Below are positions 35,667-44,139 of a stretch of 61,055 nucleotides of DNA, piece by piece. Within the stretch, counting starts at the first letter, position 1, and every line of letters starts with the position of its first letter. The stretch comes from an uncultured Clostridia bacterium. GTDB taxonomy: Bacteria; Bacillota; Clostridia; Lachnospirales; Lachnospiraceae. The notes below the pieces were generated by a model. The model did not search any database. It worked only from the letters and a program-made list of their open reading frames with translations, and had not been told where the DNA came from. The stretch is taken from positions 1 to 61,055 of the forward strand of contig CAOKVX010000016.1 in the NCBI GenBank assembly GCA_948472945.1. Direction: 5' to 3'. The translations under genes were made by a program, and so were the position numbers.

Positions 35667-35777
35667 CAAATCTCAACCTTTCTTAAAAATTTATACAATT
35701 TTATCACAAAATTGTTACATAATTATTTCGTATATGCATATAATATTTAATATAAATGTAAATATATGGAGGTATAT

Positions 35778-36494
35778 ATGCGAATTAAAGGAAAAAAGAT
35801 AATATTGATTATATACAGTGTGTTGATAATATGTACGATAGCAAGGGCTAAAGCTGCAGTGATAGATAAGCCTGAAGCCGACGAGTGCAGTGTATATGTA
35901 AACACCGTAAAGAGTCTGGGACATAACAAAGGATATGACGTAGGAGAAACGATAACCGCAAATATTGATTTGATAGACACGGTAACGGCTGAAACTATTA
36001 TACAGCAGAACAGCGAGCGGTTAATAGAGAGCAGCGTAAAAGCACATAAACCTAAACCTGTTGTGGAAACTATAGGAGGACTTGCCATAAACAGGCGGGA
36101 TGAAATTAAACTCTCGGAAAAGGATAAAAAAATATTATACAGAATAGTTGAAGCAGAGGCTGGTGGAGAGAATCTTTCCGGAAAGATGTTAGTAGCTAAT
36201 GTAGTATTAAACAGGTATCTAAGCAAAAAGTTCCCAAACACCATAAAGGGCGTGGTTTTTGCGCACAGTGGAGGAACTTATCAATTCTCACCCATAAGTG
36301 ATGGAAGATATTATAGAGTAAAGGTTAGCGGTGAAACTAAAAAGGCGGTAAAGAAAGCGCTGTCAGGAATGGACAACTCAAGAGGCGCCGTATACTTTAT
36401 GTGCCGCAGGCTTGCAAAGAGCAGCAATACAACATGGTTTGACAATTGTCTCGACTACCTGTTTAAATATGGATGTCATGAGTTTTTCAAGTGA
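35778..36494 (+). CDS. SleB-like cell wall hydrolase, secreted
   Basis: A 238-residue secreted protein. The start at 35778 is set by GGAGG at 35768-35772. An N-terminal signal peptide (hydrophobic KIILIIYSVLIICTIARAKA) precedes a linker of about 80 residues. A C-terminal Hydrolase_2 domain (about 110-238), related to the spore cortex lytic enzyme SleB, follows. The active-site glutamate region is RIVEAEAGGENLSGK, followed by VANVVLNRYLSKKFPNTIKGV and QFSPISDG. Lytic transglycosylase action on peptidoglycan is expected from the family. A paralogue lies at 39359. Confidence 0.82.
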   Translation: MRIKGKKIILIIYSVLIICTIARAKAAVIDKPEADECSVYVNTVKSLGHNKGYDVGETITANIDLIDTVTAETIIQQNSERLIESSVKAHKPKPVVETIGGLAINRRDEIKLSEKDKKILYRIVEAEAGGENLSGKMLVANVVLNRYLSKKFPNTIKGVVFAHSGGTYQFSPISDGRYYRVKVSGETKKAVKKALSGMDNSRGAVYFMCRRLAKSSNTTWFDNCLDYLFKYGCHEFFK

Positions 36495-36522
36495 TATTTA
36501 TTATTAAATTATTATATATTCT

Positions 36523-36575
36523 GCAGCTTGTTATTTGTCTGTCTTGAGTTGACAAATAATAAGCTGCGTTTTTTT
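36523..36575 (+). terminator. Terminator after the first wall hydrolase
   Basis: GCAGCTTGTTATTTGTC (36523-36539) pairs with GACAAATAATAAGCTGC (36551-36567), 17 pairs with one wobble, followed by G and seven T. Confidence 0.92.
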
Positions 36576-36656
36576 GTTACAATTTTTATGTTTTTATATT
36601 TTTATTTTTATATTTTAAGCTAATACCGGGTTATACTGGATTTTACAAAAAGAAAG

Positions 36657-36665
36657 TGATATAAT
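36657..36665 (+). promoter_or_regulatory. Extended -10 promoter of thrC
   Basis: TGATATAAT (TGn plus a perfect TATAAT at 36660-36665), 37 bases before the thrC start; -35 weak (TGGATT around 36637-36642). No T-box is present. Confidence 0.5.
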
Positions 36666-36701
36666 CATTTATATATGTCACGAAAAAGGAGAGATACTAA
36701 T

Positions 36702-38186
36702 ATGGGTATTATGTATAAAAGTACGAGAAGCAGCGGCACGGAAGTAACTGCGTCACAGGCTATTCTAAAAGGTCTTGCCGACGACGGAGGGTTATACGTA
36801 CCGGTTTCGTTTCCTAATCTCCCTGTAAGTGTTGACGAACTTGCGGGGCTTAGTTACAGGGAAACAGCTTATATTATAATGAAAGAATTCCTTTCGGATT
36901 TTACTGAGGAGGAATTGAAGAAATGTATAGACAGCGCCTACGATGATAAATTTGACACGAAAGAGATTGCACCGCTTCACAAGGCGGACGGCGCATATTT
37001 TCTTGAACTGTTCCACGGGGCCACAATCGCATTTAAAGATATGGCTCTTTCAATCCTGCCTCATCTTCTGACGACGGCGGCAAAAAAGAATAATGTTAAT
37101 AATAAAATAATAATACTCACTGCGACAAGCGGAGACACAGGAAAGGCGGCACTTGCCGGGTTTGCAGATGTTGAAGGAACCGGTATTATTGTATTCTACC
37201 CGAAGCACGGCGTAAGCCAAGTGCAGGAAAGGCAGATGATAACACAGAAAGGCAGCAATACATATGTTGTCGGAATTGAAGGCAATTTTGACGATGCACA
37301 GACAGGCGTTAAAGACATGTTTAACGACAGAGAGCTTGCCGCTTTGATGGATGAAAAGGGATATCAGTTCTCGTCAGCCAATTCCATCAATATTGGAAGG
37401 CTTGTTCCACAGATTGTATACTATGTATATTCTTATGGAAGGCTTGTCAATGACGGAGAGATAAAGGCCGGAGAGCCTGTAAATTTTGTCGTTCCAACCG
37501 GAAACTTCGGAAATATACTTGCGGCGTACTACGCTAAGAAAATGGGACTTCCTGTTGGAAAGCTGATTTGCGCGTCCAATGAAAATAAAGTATTGTTTGA
37601 TTTCTTTAAAAGCGGAACATATGACAGAAAGAGGGAGTTTATTCTGACAAGTTCACCGTCGATGGATATCTTAATTTCCAGCAACCTTGAAAGACTTATT
37701 TACCATATTGCGGGAAATGACTGGGCCAAGACAAAGGAGCTTATGGAGATGCTGGCAGTTGAAGGCTCATACAGTATAACCGACGATATGAAAAGAGAGC
37801 TTGACATATTTGAGGGCGGCTATGCAACGGAGAACGAAACGGCAGAAACTATTAGACGAATATATAAACAGGACGGATATGTAATTGACACACATACAGC
37901 TGTTGCGGCGGATGTATATGACAAGTACAAAAAAGGTGGGGATACGGCGACAACAGTTATCGCATCAACTGCAAGTCCATATAAGTTTACGAGGAGCGTC
38001 ATGACGGCGATAGATAAATCATACGACTCACCCGATGATTTTGAGCTTATCGACAAGCTCTGCGAGATTTCAAAAGTAAGTATACCGCAGGCTATTGAGG
38101 ATATAAGAAGCGCAGAAGTCCTGCACGACAGGGTATGTGACAAAACAGAAATGAAAGAAACGGTAATGGATATACTTTGTATTTAA
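36702..38186 (+). CDS. thrC: Threonine synthase
   Basis: PLP enzyme converting O-phosphohomoserine to threonine. ATG 36702 follows AAGGAGAG at good distance and gives 494 residues; an upstream ATG at 36675 lacks a ribosome site. The long form (yeast/E. coli-like) is recognised by MYKSTRSS near the start, LADDGGLYVP, the PLP-lysine region HGATIAFKDMALSILP and the TATSGDTGKAA loop. GNFGNILAAYYAK and STASPYKFTRSV bind the cofactor phosphate. It stands apart from other threonine genes. One copy of a dispersed repeat lies downstream. Confidence 0.94.
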   Translation: MGIMYKSTRSSGTEVTASQAILKGLADDGGLYVPVSFPNLPVSVDELAGLSYRETAYIIMKEFLSDFTEEELKKCIDSAYDDKFDTKEIAPLHKADGAYFLELFHGATIAFKDMALSILPHLLTTAAKKNNVNNKIIILTATSGDTGKAALAGFADVEGTGIIVFYPKHGVSQVQERQMITQKGSNTYVVGIEGNFDDAQTGVKDMFNDRELAALMDEKGYQFSSANSINIGRLVPQIVYYVYSYGRLVNDGEIKAGEPVNFVVPTGNFGNILAAYYAKKMGLPVGKLICASNENKVLFDFFKSGTYDRKREFILTSSPSMDILISSNLERLIYHIAGNDWAKTKELMEMLAVEGSYSITDDMKRELDIFEGGYATENETAETIRRIYKQDGYVIDTHTAVAADVYDKYKKGGDTATTVIASTASPYKFTRSVMTAIDKSYDSPDDFELIDKLCEISKVSIPQAIEDIRSAEVLHDRVCDKTEMKETVMDILCI

Positions 38187-38194
38187 TGAAATGT

Positions 38195-38249
38195 AATTTG
38201 GACCCGCCGAAGATTTTGAAAACGGAGTCAAATTGGCGCTGTTGAGCTA
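38195..38249 (-). repeat. Dispersed repeat, copy in inverted orientation
   Basis: Positions 38218-38249 match the reverse complement of the 31-bp repeat found at 54744 and 61001, with three substitutions and one extra base. Just before it, AATTTGGACCCGCCG (38195-38209) can fold back on CGGAGTCAAATT within the repeat, so this copy forms a hairpin in the thrC 3' region. Confidence 0.65.
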
Positions 38250-38317
38250 TAACACGTTTAATGATAAATAAGGGTTATTTTGTAAATTGATAACAGGTAT
38301 TTACAGGAGAGAAATTT

Positions 38318-39118
38318 ATGAGGTTCCGACCATGTATAGATATCCATAACGGAAAGGTAAAGCAGATAGTAGGCGGAAGTCTTGAAACCGGAGACGAGAA
38401 AAGTCCGGACGTGAAAGAAAACTTTGTATCTGATGTGGACGCTTCTTTTTACGCCGCACTGTACAGGAATAGAGGCCTTGCAGGAGGGCATATTATTCTC
38501 CTCAACAAGTATGGCACTGATGAGTATGAGGCTGATAAAATTCAGGCCGGACTTGCGCTTAAAGAATATCCTGGCGGTTTTCAGCTCGGTGGAGGGATAA
38601 CCGCCGACAACGCTGTTGAAATGCTTAAGCTTGGGGCTTCGCATGTAATTGTTACATCATATGTGTTTGCAGACGGAAATATTAATTATGACAACCTCAA
38701 GAAGCTGAATAAAGCTGTCGGCAGGGAGCGCATAGTACTTGACATGAGCTGTCGAATGCGCGGCGGCGGATATTATATAGTCACCGACAGATGGAAAAAT
38801 TTTACAAAACAAAGACTGACGGAGGAACTTTTGGACAGCCTAAGCGAATACTGTGATGAATACCTTGTACATGCTGTTGATGTCGAGGGATATCAGCATG
38901 GAATTGAGGCGGGGGTAGCCGGTATTTTGGGGGGATGTGACGGAATTACCGCTACATACGCCGGAGGAATTGCTAGTTTAAAAGACATAGAGCAGCTAGG
39001 CGAGCTCGGCAGTAACCGAATTGATTTCACTGTCGGGAGCGCTCTCGATATATTTGGCGGCGACCTCAGTTTTGAGGAGATTTCATCTATAAACATAACT
39101 CCGGTCAGCAGGAAATAA
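38318..39118 (+). CDS. hisA: ProFAR isomerase, eukaryotic-type HisA
   Basis: Histidine pathway isomerase (266 residues, a TIM barrel). The sequence is of the divergent group best known from fungi and plants (yeast HIS6). It starts with RFRPCIDIHNGKVKQIVGG and carries LDMSCRMRGGGYYIVTDRW, LVHAVDVEGYQHG and TYAGGIASLKDI, instead of the usual bacterial IPAIDLKDGKCVRL-type start. The phosphate-binding loops QLGGGIT and FTVGSALDIFGG are present. GGAGAG is before the ATG. No other his gene is nearby. Confidence 0.88.
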   Translation: MRFRPCIDIHNGKVKQIVGGSLETGDEKSPDVKENFVSDVDASFYAALYRNRGLAGGHIILLNKYGTDEYEADKIQAGLALKEYPGGFQLGGGITADNAVEMLKLGASHVIVTSYVFADGNINYDNLKKLNKAVGRERIVLDMSCRMRGGGYYIVTDRWKNFTKQRLTEELLDSLSEYCDEYLVHAVDVEGYQHGIEAGVAGILGGCDGITATYAGGIASLKDIEQLGELGSNRIDFTVGSALDIFGGDLSFEEISSINITPVSRK

Positions 39119-39293
39119 ATTTGTAATAATTTGATAATTTAATGTGAGTTAAGGACTAAATATTACAATTCTATTTTAAAAATTTTTTTATACAAAAGCC
39201 TTGAAAAATGGTGCTTTTCACGTATTGCAAAGTGAAATTCATCATTTTTTTCTTGCAAAATCTTCTCAAATAGGTTACAATTGTTACAAAGTT

Positions 39294-39338
39294 GTTAAAT
39301 AACCTTGTAATAGAATTGCAAAAAAAAAGTTATTTAAC
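39294..39338. repeat. Inverted repeat in the leader of the second wall hydrolase
   Basis: GTTAAATAAC (39294-39303) and its exact complement GTTATTTAAC (39329-39338) are 25 bases apart. The second arm ends just before the ribosome site GGAGG. Upstream, GTTACAA occurs twice in close succession (39274-39288). It may be an operator pair or an mRNA hairpin. Confidence 0.5.
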
Positions 39339-39358
39339 GTAACAAATTGGAGGTAATT

Positions 39359-40165
39359 ATGAAGTCAATCAAAAAGGCATTATGTTCAGTACTGGTATGT
39401 TTCGGAACATTCGTGTTTTGTTCAAGTACAGTTAATGCTGCTGAAAGCACAGAGGTATTTAATACCGAAGCTGCCGACAACAATTTTGTTGATAACAATG
39501 TAACCGAGAATATTGTTGCATCACAGGACACACAGGAACAGGAAACAACGGAGACACAGGAGACTACAGGTACACAGGAAACCGGAACACAGGAAACAGC
39601 CGAAATGCAGGACGCAGCAGAGACACAGCAGACAGTTCAGACGCCGCTGATGCGTCAGGTTCAGGTAACACCTTTCATATCCGGATCCGTGAATGTATTT
39701 ACAGAACAGACGGGTGACGCGGTTGAACAGGAGATTGCCGCAGGAGGTAAAAAGTCGAAATCCGATAAAAAGAAATATAATAAAGCGGATTTGAGACTTA
39801 TGTCGGCAATAATATACTGCGAGGCCAATATTGAGCCTTACGCCGGAAAACTTGCTGTAGGAATCGTAATAATGAACAGGGTGAATTCGAAGTCATTTCC
39901 AAATACAATTAAAAAAGTAATATATCAGAAATCACAGTTTTCACCTGTAAAAAACGGCTCCCTTAAAAGAGCGCTTGCTAGATATGACGCAGGAAAGTTT
40001 AAGTCGAAGAATGAAAAACAGTGTATCAAGGCGGCTAAGGCAGCGCTTGACGGAGTAACATCGGTGACATACGGCGGCAGTGAAAAAAATATGAAGAAAT
40101 TTCATTACTTTAGCGGCTCATTAAGCGGTTCAAAATTCAGGATAAAGGGCCATAAGTTTAAATAA
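39359..40165 (+). CDS. SleB-like cell wall hydrolase with a Thr/Gln/Glu-rich linker
   Basis: A 268-residue secreted protein, paralogue of that at 35778. The start is set by TTGGAGG (39347-39353). It has a clear signal peptide (KKALCSVLVCFGTFVFCSSTVNAAES). A low-complexity linker built from TQE and TQET units (about residues 55-105) follows. A Hydrolase_2 domain (about 140-268) comes last, with RLMSAIIYCEANIEPYAGK, the conserved VIMNRVNSKSFPNTIKKV and SQFSPVKNGSLKRAL. The linker probably spans or lies along the wall. A terminator follows directly. Confidence 0.82.
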   Translation: MKSIKKALCSVLVCFGTFVFCSSTVNAAESTEVFNTEAADNNFVDNNVTENIVASQDTQEQETTETQETTGTQETGTQETAEMQDAAETQQTVQTPLMRQVQVTPFISGSVNVFTEQTGDAVEQEIAAGGKKSKSDKKKYNKADLRLMSAIIYCEANIEPYAGKLAVGIVIMNRVNSKSFPNTIKKVIYQKSQFSPVKNGSLKRALARYDAGKFKSKNEKQCIKAAKAALDGVTSVTYGGSEKNMKKFHYFSGSLSGSKFRIKGHKFK

Positions 40166-40211
40166 ATCGTAAGTTGAACAAAAATTTGAACAAGATAAGT
40201 ATTAATACAAT

Positions 40212-40252
40212 GACCATATCATATAATTAATATCTGATATGGTCTTTTTTTT
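40212..40252 (+). terminator. Terminator after the second wall hydrolase
   Basis: GACCATATCA (40212-40221) pairs perfectly with TGATATGGTC (40235-40244), then eight T. Confidence 0.92.
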
Positions 40253-40306
40253 GTTAAAAAATTGACTCTGAACATTTTAAAATTCATATTAAAGCTTTTT
40301 GGCTTT

Positions 40307-40334
40307 TTGATTTTAAGCTTAGTTATTTTATACT
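40307..40334 (+). promoter_or_regulatory. Possible glnS promoter
   Basis: TTGATT (40307-40312), 16 bases, TATACT (40329-40334), about 65 bases before the glnS start. A second weak candidate is TTGAGT (40346-40351) with TGTAAT (40369-40374). No T-box element was found. Confidence 0.35.
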
Positions 40335-40400
40335 TTCATAAATAATTGAGTTGTGATATTATTTAAAATGTAATTTTATTCTTAAGGAGGATGCTGCTGT

Positions 40401-42098
40401 ATGAGCGACGAAACTACCGCAGTGGATGAAAATGAAGTTGTATCAAGGAACTTTATTGAACAGGAGATAGATAAGGACCTTGAAAATGGTGTTTATAAAG
40501 ATATTATGACACGTTTTCCGCCTGAGCCAAACGGATATCTTCATCTCGGACATGCCAAATCTATATTACTTAATTATGGTCTTGCAAAGAAATATAATGG
40601 AACATTTAACCTTAGATTTGACGACACTAATCCTGTTAAGGAGGATACTGAGTTTATTGAGGCCATTAGGAGAGATGTTGAATGGATATGCGGTGAGGAA
40701 AAGATTGATAACATATATTTTGCATCGGATTATTTTGATGAGATGTATGAGTGTGCTGTTAAGCTGATTAAAAAGGGAAAGGCTTATGTCGACGATTTGT
40801 CTGCCGGGCAGATAAGGGAATACAGGGGTACGCTCACAGAGCCCGGGAAGAACAGCCCGTACAGGGATAGGAGTATTGAGGAAAATCTTGATTTGTTTGT
40901 CAGAATGAGAAACGGGGAATTTGAGGACGGCTCGAAAGTTCTCCGCGCAAAGATTGATATGTCTTCGCCGAATATCAACATGAGGGACCCTGTAATTTAC
41001 CGTGTTGCACATATACCGCACCACAATACAGGCGATAAATGGTGTATATATCCAATGTATGATTTTGCCCATCCGATTGAGGATGCGCTCGAGGGTATTT
41101 CACACTCTATATGTACGCTTGAGTTCGAGGACCACAGACCTCTGTATGACTGGGTTGTGAGGGAACTTGAATATGAAATGCCGCCGAGACAGATAGAGTT
41201 TGCAAAGATGTATGTCACTAATGTAATCACGGGCAAGAGATATATTAAGAAGCTTGTAGACGATGGAATAGTTGACGGTTGGGATGACCCAAGGCTTGTA
41301 TCGCTTGCCGCGCTGAGAAGAAGGGGCTATACGTCTGATTCGATAAAGATGCTTATGGATATGGTAGGAGTCAGCAAGGCTCAGAGTTCTATAGATTATG
41401 CAATGCTTGAGTATTGTATACGCGAGGACCTAAAGCTTAAGAAACAGAGGATGATGGCGGTGCTCGACCCGGTAAAGCTTGTGATTACCAATTATCCTGA
41501 GGGACAGGTTGAATACCTTGATGTTCCTAACAATCAGGAGAATCCTGAAATGGGCACAAGAAAGGTTCCGTTTTCAAGAGAGCTTTATATTGAGCGCGAC
41601 GATTTTATGATTGAACCGCCTAAAAAATATTTCAGACTGTTTCCGGGAAATGAAGTAAGGCTTATGAGCGCATATTTTGTAAAATGTGAGGAATATTTTA
41701 CGGATGAGGATGGAAATGTTACCGAGGTTCATTGTACGTATGACCCTGAAACAAAGAGCGGACTTGGTTTTACAGGCCGTAAAGTGAAAGGAACAATACA
41801 TTGGGTATGCGCTGAAACTGCGGTAAAAGCTGACGTATACTTATATGAGAATCTTGTGGACGAAGAAAAAGGCGTTTACAATGAGGATGGAAGCGTTAAT
41901 ATCAATCCGGACTCGCTTAAGGTTCTAAAGGACTGCTTGGTGGAACCGGCGCTTTCAGAATCGGGGCCTGGGGACAGTTTCCAATTTCTTAGACAGGGAT
42001 ATTTTTGTGTTGATACAAAAAATTATTCTAAGGATAAGCTTGTATTCAACCGTATAGTATCTCAGAAAAGTTCATATAAGCCCGTGCTTAAAGCTTAA
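40401..42098 (+). CDS. glnS: Glutaminyl-tRNA synthetase
   Basis: Class I synthetase that charges tRNA-Gln directly. The 565-residue length is typical for the bacterial enzyme. The [18 protein letters not shown] segment carries the HIGH-type motif (HLGH). The KMSKS-type region reads [11 protein letters not shown], a variant. [15 protein letters not shown] and the C-terminal anticodon-binding beta barrel domains are present. Many Firmicutes lack this enzyme and use Glu-tRNA amidation instead, so its presence helps narrow the host group. AAGGAGG is before the ATG. The DUF2225 gene follows by 15 bases. Confidence 0.95.
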   Translation: MSDETTAVDENEVVSRNFIEQEIDKDLENGVYKDIMTRFPPEPNGYLHLGHAKSILLNYGLAKKYNGTFNLRFDDTNPVKEDTEFIEAIRRDVEWICGEEKIDNIYFASDYFDEMYECAVKLIKKGKAYVDDLSAGQIREYRGTLTEPGKNSPYRDRSIEENLDLFVRMRNGEFEDGSKVLRAKIDMSSPNINMRDPVIYRVAHIPHHNTGDKWCIYPMYDFAHPIEDALEGISHSICTLEFEDHRPLYDWVVRELEYEMPPRQIEFAKMYVTNVITGKRYIKKLVDDGIVDGWDDPRLVSLAALRRRGYTSDSIKMLMDMVGVSKAQSSIDYAMLEYCIREDLKLKKQRMMAVLDPVKLVITNYPEGQVEYLDVPNNQENPEMGTRKVPFSRELYIERDDFMIEPPKKYFRLFPGNEVRLMSAYFVKCEEYFTDEDGNVTEVHCTYDPETKSGLGFTGRKVKGTIHWVCAETAVKADVYLYENLVDEEKGVYNEDGSVNINPDSLKVLKDCLVEPALSESGPGDSFQFLRQGYFCVDTKNYSKDKLVFNRIVSQKSSYKPVLKA

Positions 42099-42113
42099 GG
42101 AGGATATATAAAT

Positions 42114-42959
42114 ATGAAAGAAATGTTTTCAGACCTTGAATCCCTTGGGTTCAAAAATCTTGACAATATAAATGTATATGAAGAAGAAAAAAATGAGACG
42201 TCAAATAAATCAGCTCAATCAGCAAAATCAGAACAGGCTGAAGAACATGACTTTGAAGTGGAGGCTCTGTTTGAAAAAAAGATTACCTGCCCATGCTGCT
42301 ACAAGGAATTTGGGGCAAAAACAGTGCGTACCGGAAAGGCAAAAGCCGCGGAACCTGATACGGACCTCCGTCCGAGATATGAAAAGATAGATCCTTTAAA
42401 ATATGATGTAATTGCGTGTCCTGACTGTGGATATGCGGCCCTAAGCAGATTTTTTCCCAACATTACTGATGGACAGAAAAAGCTTATACGCGAACAGGTT
42501 TCGGAGTCGTTTAAGGGCATAGACACGAGTCTTGAAAAGTACTCTTATGATGATGCCATAATGCGTCATAAGCTTGCTCTTCTCAATACGATAGTAAAAA
42601 AGGGCAGAAATAGTGAGAAAGCCTTTACATGTCTTAAGATCGCATGGCTTTACAGGGGAAAAGCCGAGAGCGAGCTGTTAATTAATAAAGATGCTGACGT
42701 ATCAGAATTAAACAAAGAAGAGATGAATAATTTGAATTTTGCATATGAGGGCTTCTGCGATGCATTTTCAAAGGAGGATTTTCCTATATGCGGTATGGAC
42801 CAAACTACAATTATGTATCTTCTAGCAGATTTGGCGAGAAAGCTCGGCCAAAAAGACGCGGCGAGCAGATGGATATCTAATGTAATTGCAACCCGGGGAA
42901 TCAGCAACCGTATAAGAGATAAGGCGTTACATATTAAAGAAATGTTGAAAGAGTCGTGA
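42114..42959 (+). CDS. DUF2225 protein with zinc-ribbon cysteines
   Basis: A 281-residue cytoplasmic protein of the DUF2225 family, common in Firmicutes and of unknown function. After an acidic, variable N-terminus (about 1-50), two cysteine pairs appear, TCPCCYKEFGAK and IACPDCGYAALSR, which probably bind one zinc. The rest (about 110-281) is helical and resembles TPR-type repeats. AAGGAGG stands before the ATG and the gene is 15 bases after glnS, so it is co-transcribed with it. Confidence 0.82.
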   Translation: MKEMFSDLESLGFKNLDNINVYEEEKNETSNKSAQSAKSEQAEEHDFEVEALFEKKITCPCCYKEFGAKTVRTGKAKAAEPDTDLRPRYEKIDPLKYDVIACPDCGYAALSRFFPNITDGQKKLIREQVSESFKGIDTSLEKYSYDDAIMRHKLALLNTIVKKGRNSEKAFTCLKIAWLYRGKAESELLINKDADVSELNKEEMNNLNFAYEGFCDAFSKEDFPICGMDQTTIMYLLADLARKLGQKDAASRWISNVIATRGISNRIRDKALHIKEMLKES

Positions 42960-42970
42960 TATAATTTTAT

Positions 42971-43026
42971 TTTGGAGGAGCCGGTTTGCATTTCGTTTCA
43001 AACAGGCTCTTCCAAACTGTTTTATT
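42971..43026. terminator. Bidirectional terminator between DUF2225 and DUF6062 genes
   Basis: TTTGGAGGAGCCGGTTTG (42971-42988) pairs with CAAACAGGCTCTTCCAAA (42999-43016), 18 positions with few mismatches, followed by a T-rich stretch. The genes on either side converge. Confidence 0.82.
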
Positions 43027-43738
43027 TGACAAATGTACTGTTAGTCTTTTGTATGGCTCTTATGAGCGCGTCCTTTGAGTTTTTCCAAGGAGCGTCGGTG
43101 TTTCTGTAGTCGAACTTATCGGTAAACCATTCAACGTCGTCAGTTACCCGCTTTAGATTTTCAATGTATGATTTCTTCAAAATCTCTATAAACTCTTTGT
43201 AACTGTTTCCTGACAGAAAATCAGAGGCACGTTTATACAGCAAGATAAAATGATTACTGCAAAACCCTTTAGAACGCTTGATTTTTCCGACAAATTCAGA
43301 ATCAGTTTTATATAGATGAAAAATGGTTGCTATGTACCTGTCGAACGTACCGTTAATTCTTGAACAAACATAGCATGAGTTGTTGACATTTTCCAAAAAT
43401 TCAATAAGTTTGTCGGGGGATGTGTTTTTTTTGAAAAATGACGGAGTCTTAACACCGGATTTGGAGAGCTTTTCCACATTCTCAATAGTTTTCTTGAGAT
43501 GGGTGTGGTACATAAGGGCAAGGCCAAGCCTGTTCTGGTGCTTATAAAGCATATCAGCGTGTGAGCTGCAGAATCCTGTTTTATCCGTAATCACACGTAT
43601 ATCGTCCTCCATATAACTTGGACCAAGCGTAAAATTAACGGCGTCGCTCTCAATGCTTCTGTACATACTGCATACCGGACATTCACAGTCCTTGTCAAAT
43701 GCGTCGTTTACCGGGATCATATATAATTCTTCTTTCAT
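43022..43738 (-). CDS. DUF6062 protein with duplicated Cys/His units
   Basis: A 238-residue protein matching the DUF6062 type seen in Lachnospiraceae; function unknown. It is built from two similar halves, each with a CxxC pair followed about 35 residues later by GFCSxH: C20/C23 with C57/H60 (GFCSSH) and C122/C125 with C160/H163 (GFCSNH). Each half therefore could bind one zinc ion. No signal peptide or membrane segment is visible. GGAGG precedes the ATG. Its gene is monocistronic and convergent with the glnS operon. Confidence 0.75.
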   Translation of the reverse strand: MKEELYMIPVNDAFDKDCECPVCSMYRSIESDAVNFTLGPSYMEDDIRVITDKTGFCSSHADMLYKHQNRLGLALMYHTHLKKTIENVEKLSKSGVKTPSFFKKNTSPDKLIEFLENVNNSCYVCSRINGTFDRYIATIFHLYKTDSEFVGKIKRSKGFCSNHFILLYKRASDFLSGNSYKEFIEILKKSYIENLKRVTDDVEWFTDKFDYRNTDAPWKNSKDALIRAIQKTNSTFVK

Positions 43739-43824
43739 TGAAACCTCCTTTATGTTTCTGGACTTTGCAGAGTAGGGTATAAGTTTATGAATAGTAAAGA
43801 TTAAGTTAATTTATCTGCTTATTT

Positions 43825-43854
43825 ATAATAACATGTCCGCCCGCGGCGCTGCAA
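43825..43854 (-). promoter_or_regulatory. Promoter of the DUF6062 gene
   Basis: Minus strand: TTGCAG (complement of 43849-43854), 18 bases, TATTAT (complement of 43825-43830), giving a leader of about 80 bases. Confidence 0.4.
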
Positions 43855-43927
43855 TACATATTATAGTTTATTACATTTGACAAAAAGTTTACATGTGTGC
43901 CGTATATTGTTATCCATGTACAGGGTA

Positions 43928-43956
43928 TTTACAAACATTTTTTTTTATGATACAAT
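43928..43956 (+). promoter_or_regulatory. tRNA-Arg promoter
   Basis: TTTACA (43928-43933), exactly 17 bases, TACAAT (43951-43956), 32 bases before the tRNA. Confidence 0.7.
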
Positions 43957-43988
43957 GCTAACTGTTTAAAAAAATGTTTTGATAATAT

Positions 43989-44061
43989 GCACCTGTAGCT
44001 CAGTGGATAGAGCAGTAGTTTCCGGAACTACGTGGCGGGGGTTCGAGCCCCTCCAGGTGCA
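43989..44061 (+). tRNA. tRNA-Arg (CCG)
   Basis: A 73-base cloverleaf. Acceptor arms GCACCTG and CAGGTGC pair fully. The D-arm is TAGCTCAGTGGATAGAGCA. The anticodon stem GTAGT/ACTAC encloses TTCCGGA with anticodon CCG at 44002-44004 plus 20 (44022-44024). The T-arm holds GGGTTCGAGCCCC. The discriminator is A; CCA is not encoded. Confidence 0.93.
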
Positions 44062-44139
44062 TCATATTATATATTATGTGGATTTTATTACATTTTGATA
44101 ACTAACGAAAACAGCTCATATGTTTGTTGGAGAATAATG

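Noticed and set aside
36576-36701. T-box leader before thrC or glnS
   Set aside because: The conserved T-box sequence and terminator/antiterminator pair are absent in both leaders.
38190-38250. Intrinsic terminator after thrC formed by the repeat copy
   Set aside because: The fold-back is imperfect and lacks a T-run; it is recorded as a repeat instead.
39541-39640. Short repeats CACAGGAAAC resembling a CRISPR or satellite
   Set aside because: They encode the in-frame Thr-Gln-Glu linker of the wall hydrolase; no spacer structure.
44032-44139. In-frame N-terminal extension of the gene at 44140 into tRNA-Arg
   Set aside because: It would translate the tRNA; the ribosome site at 44127-44132 supports the later start.
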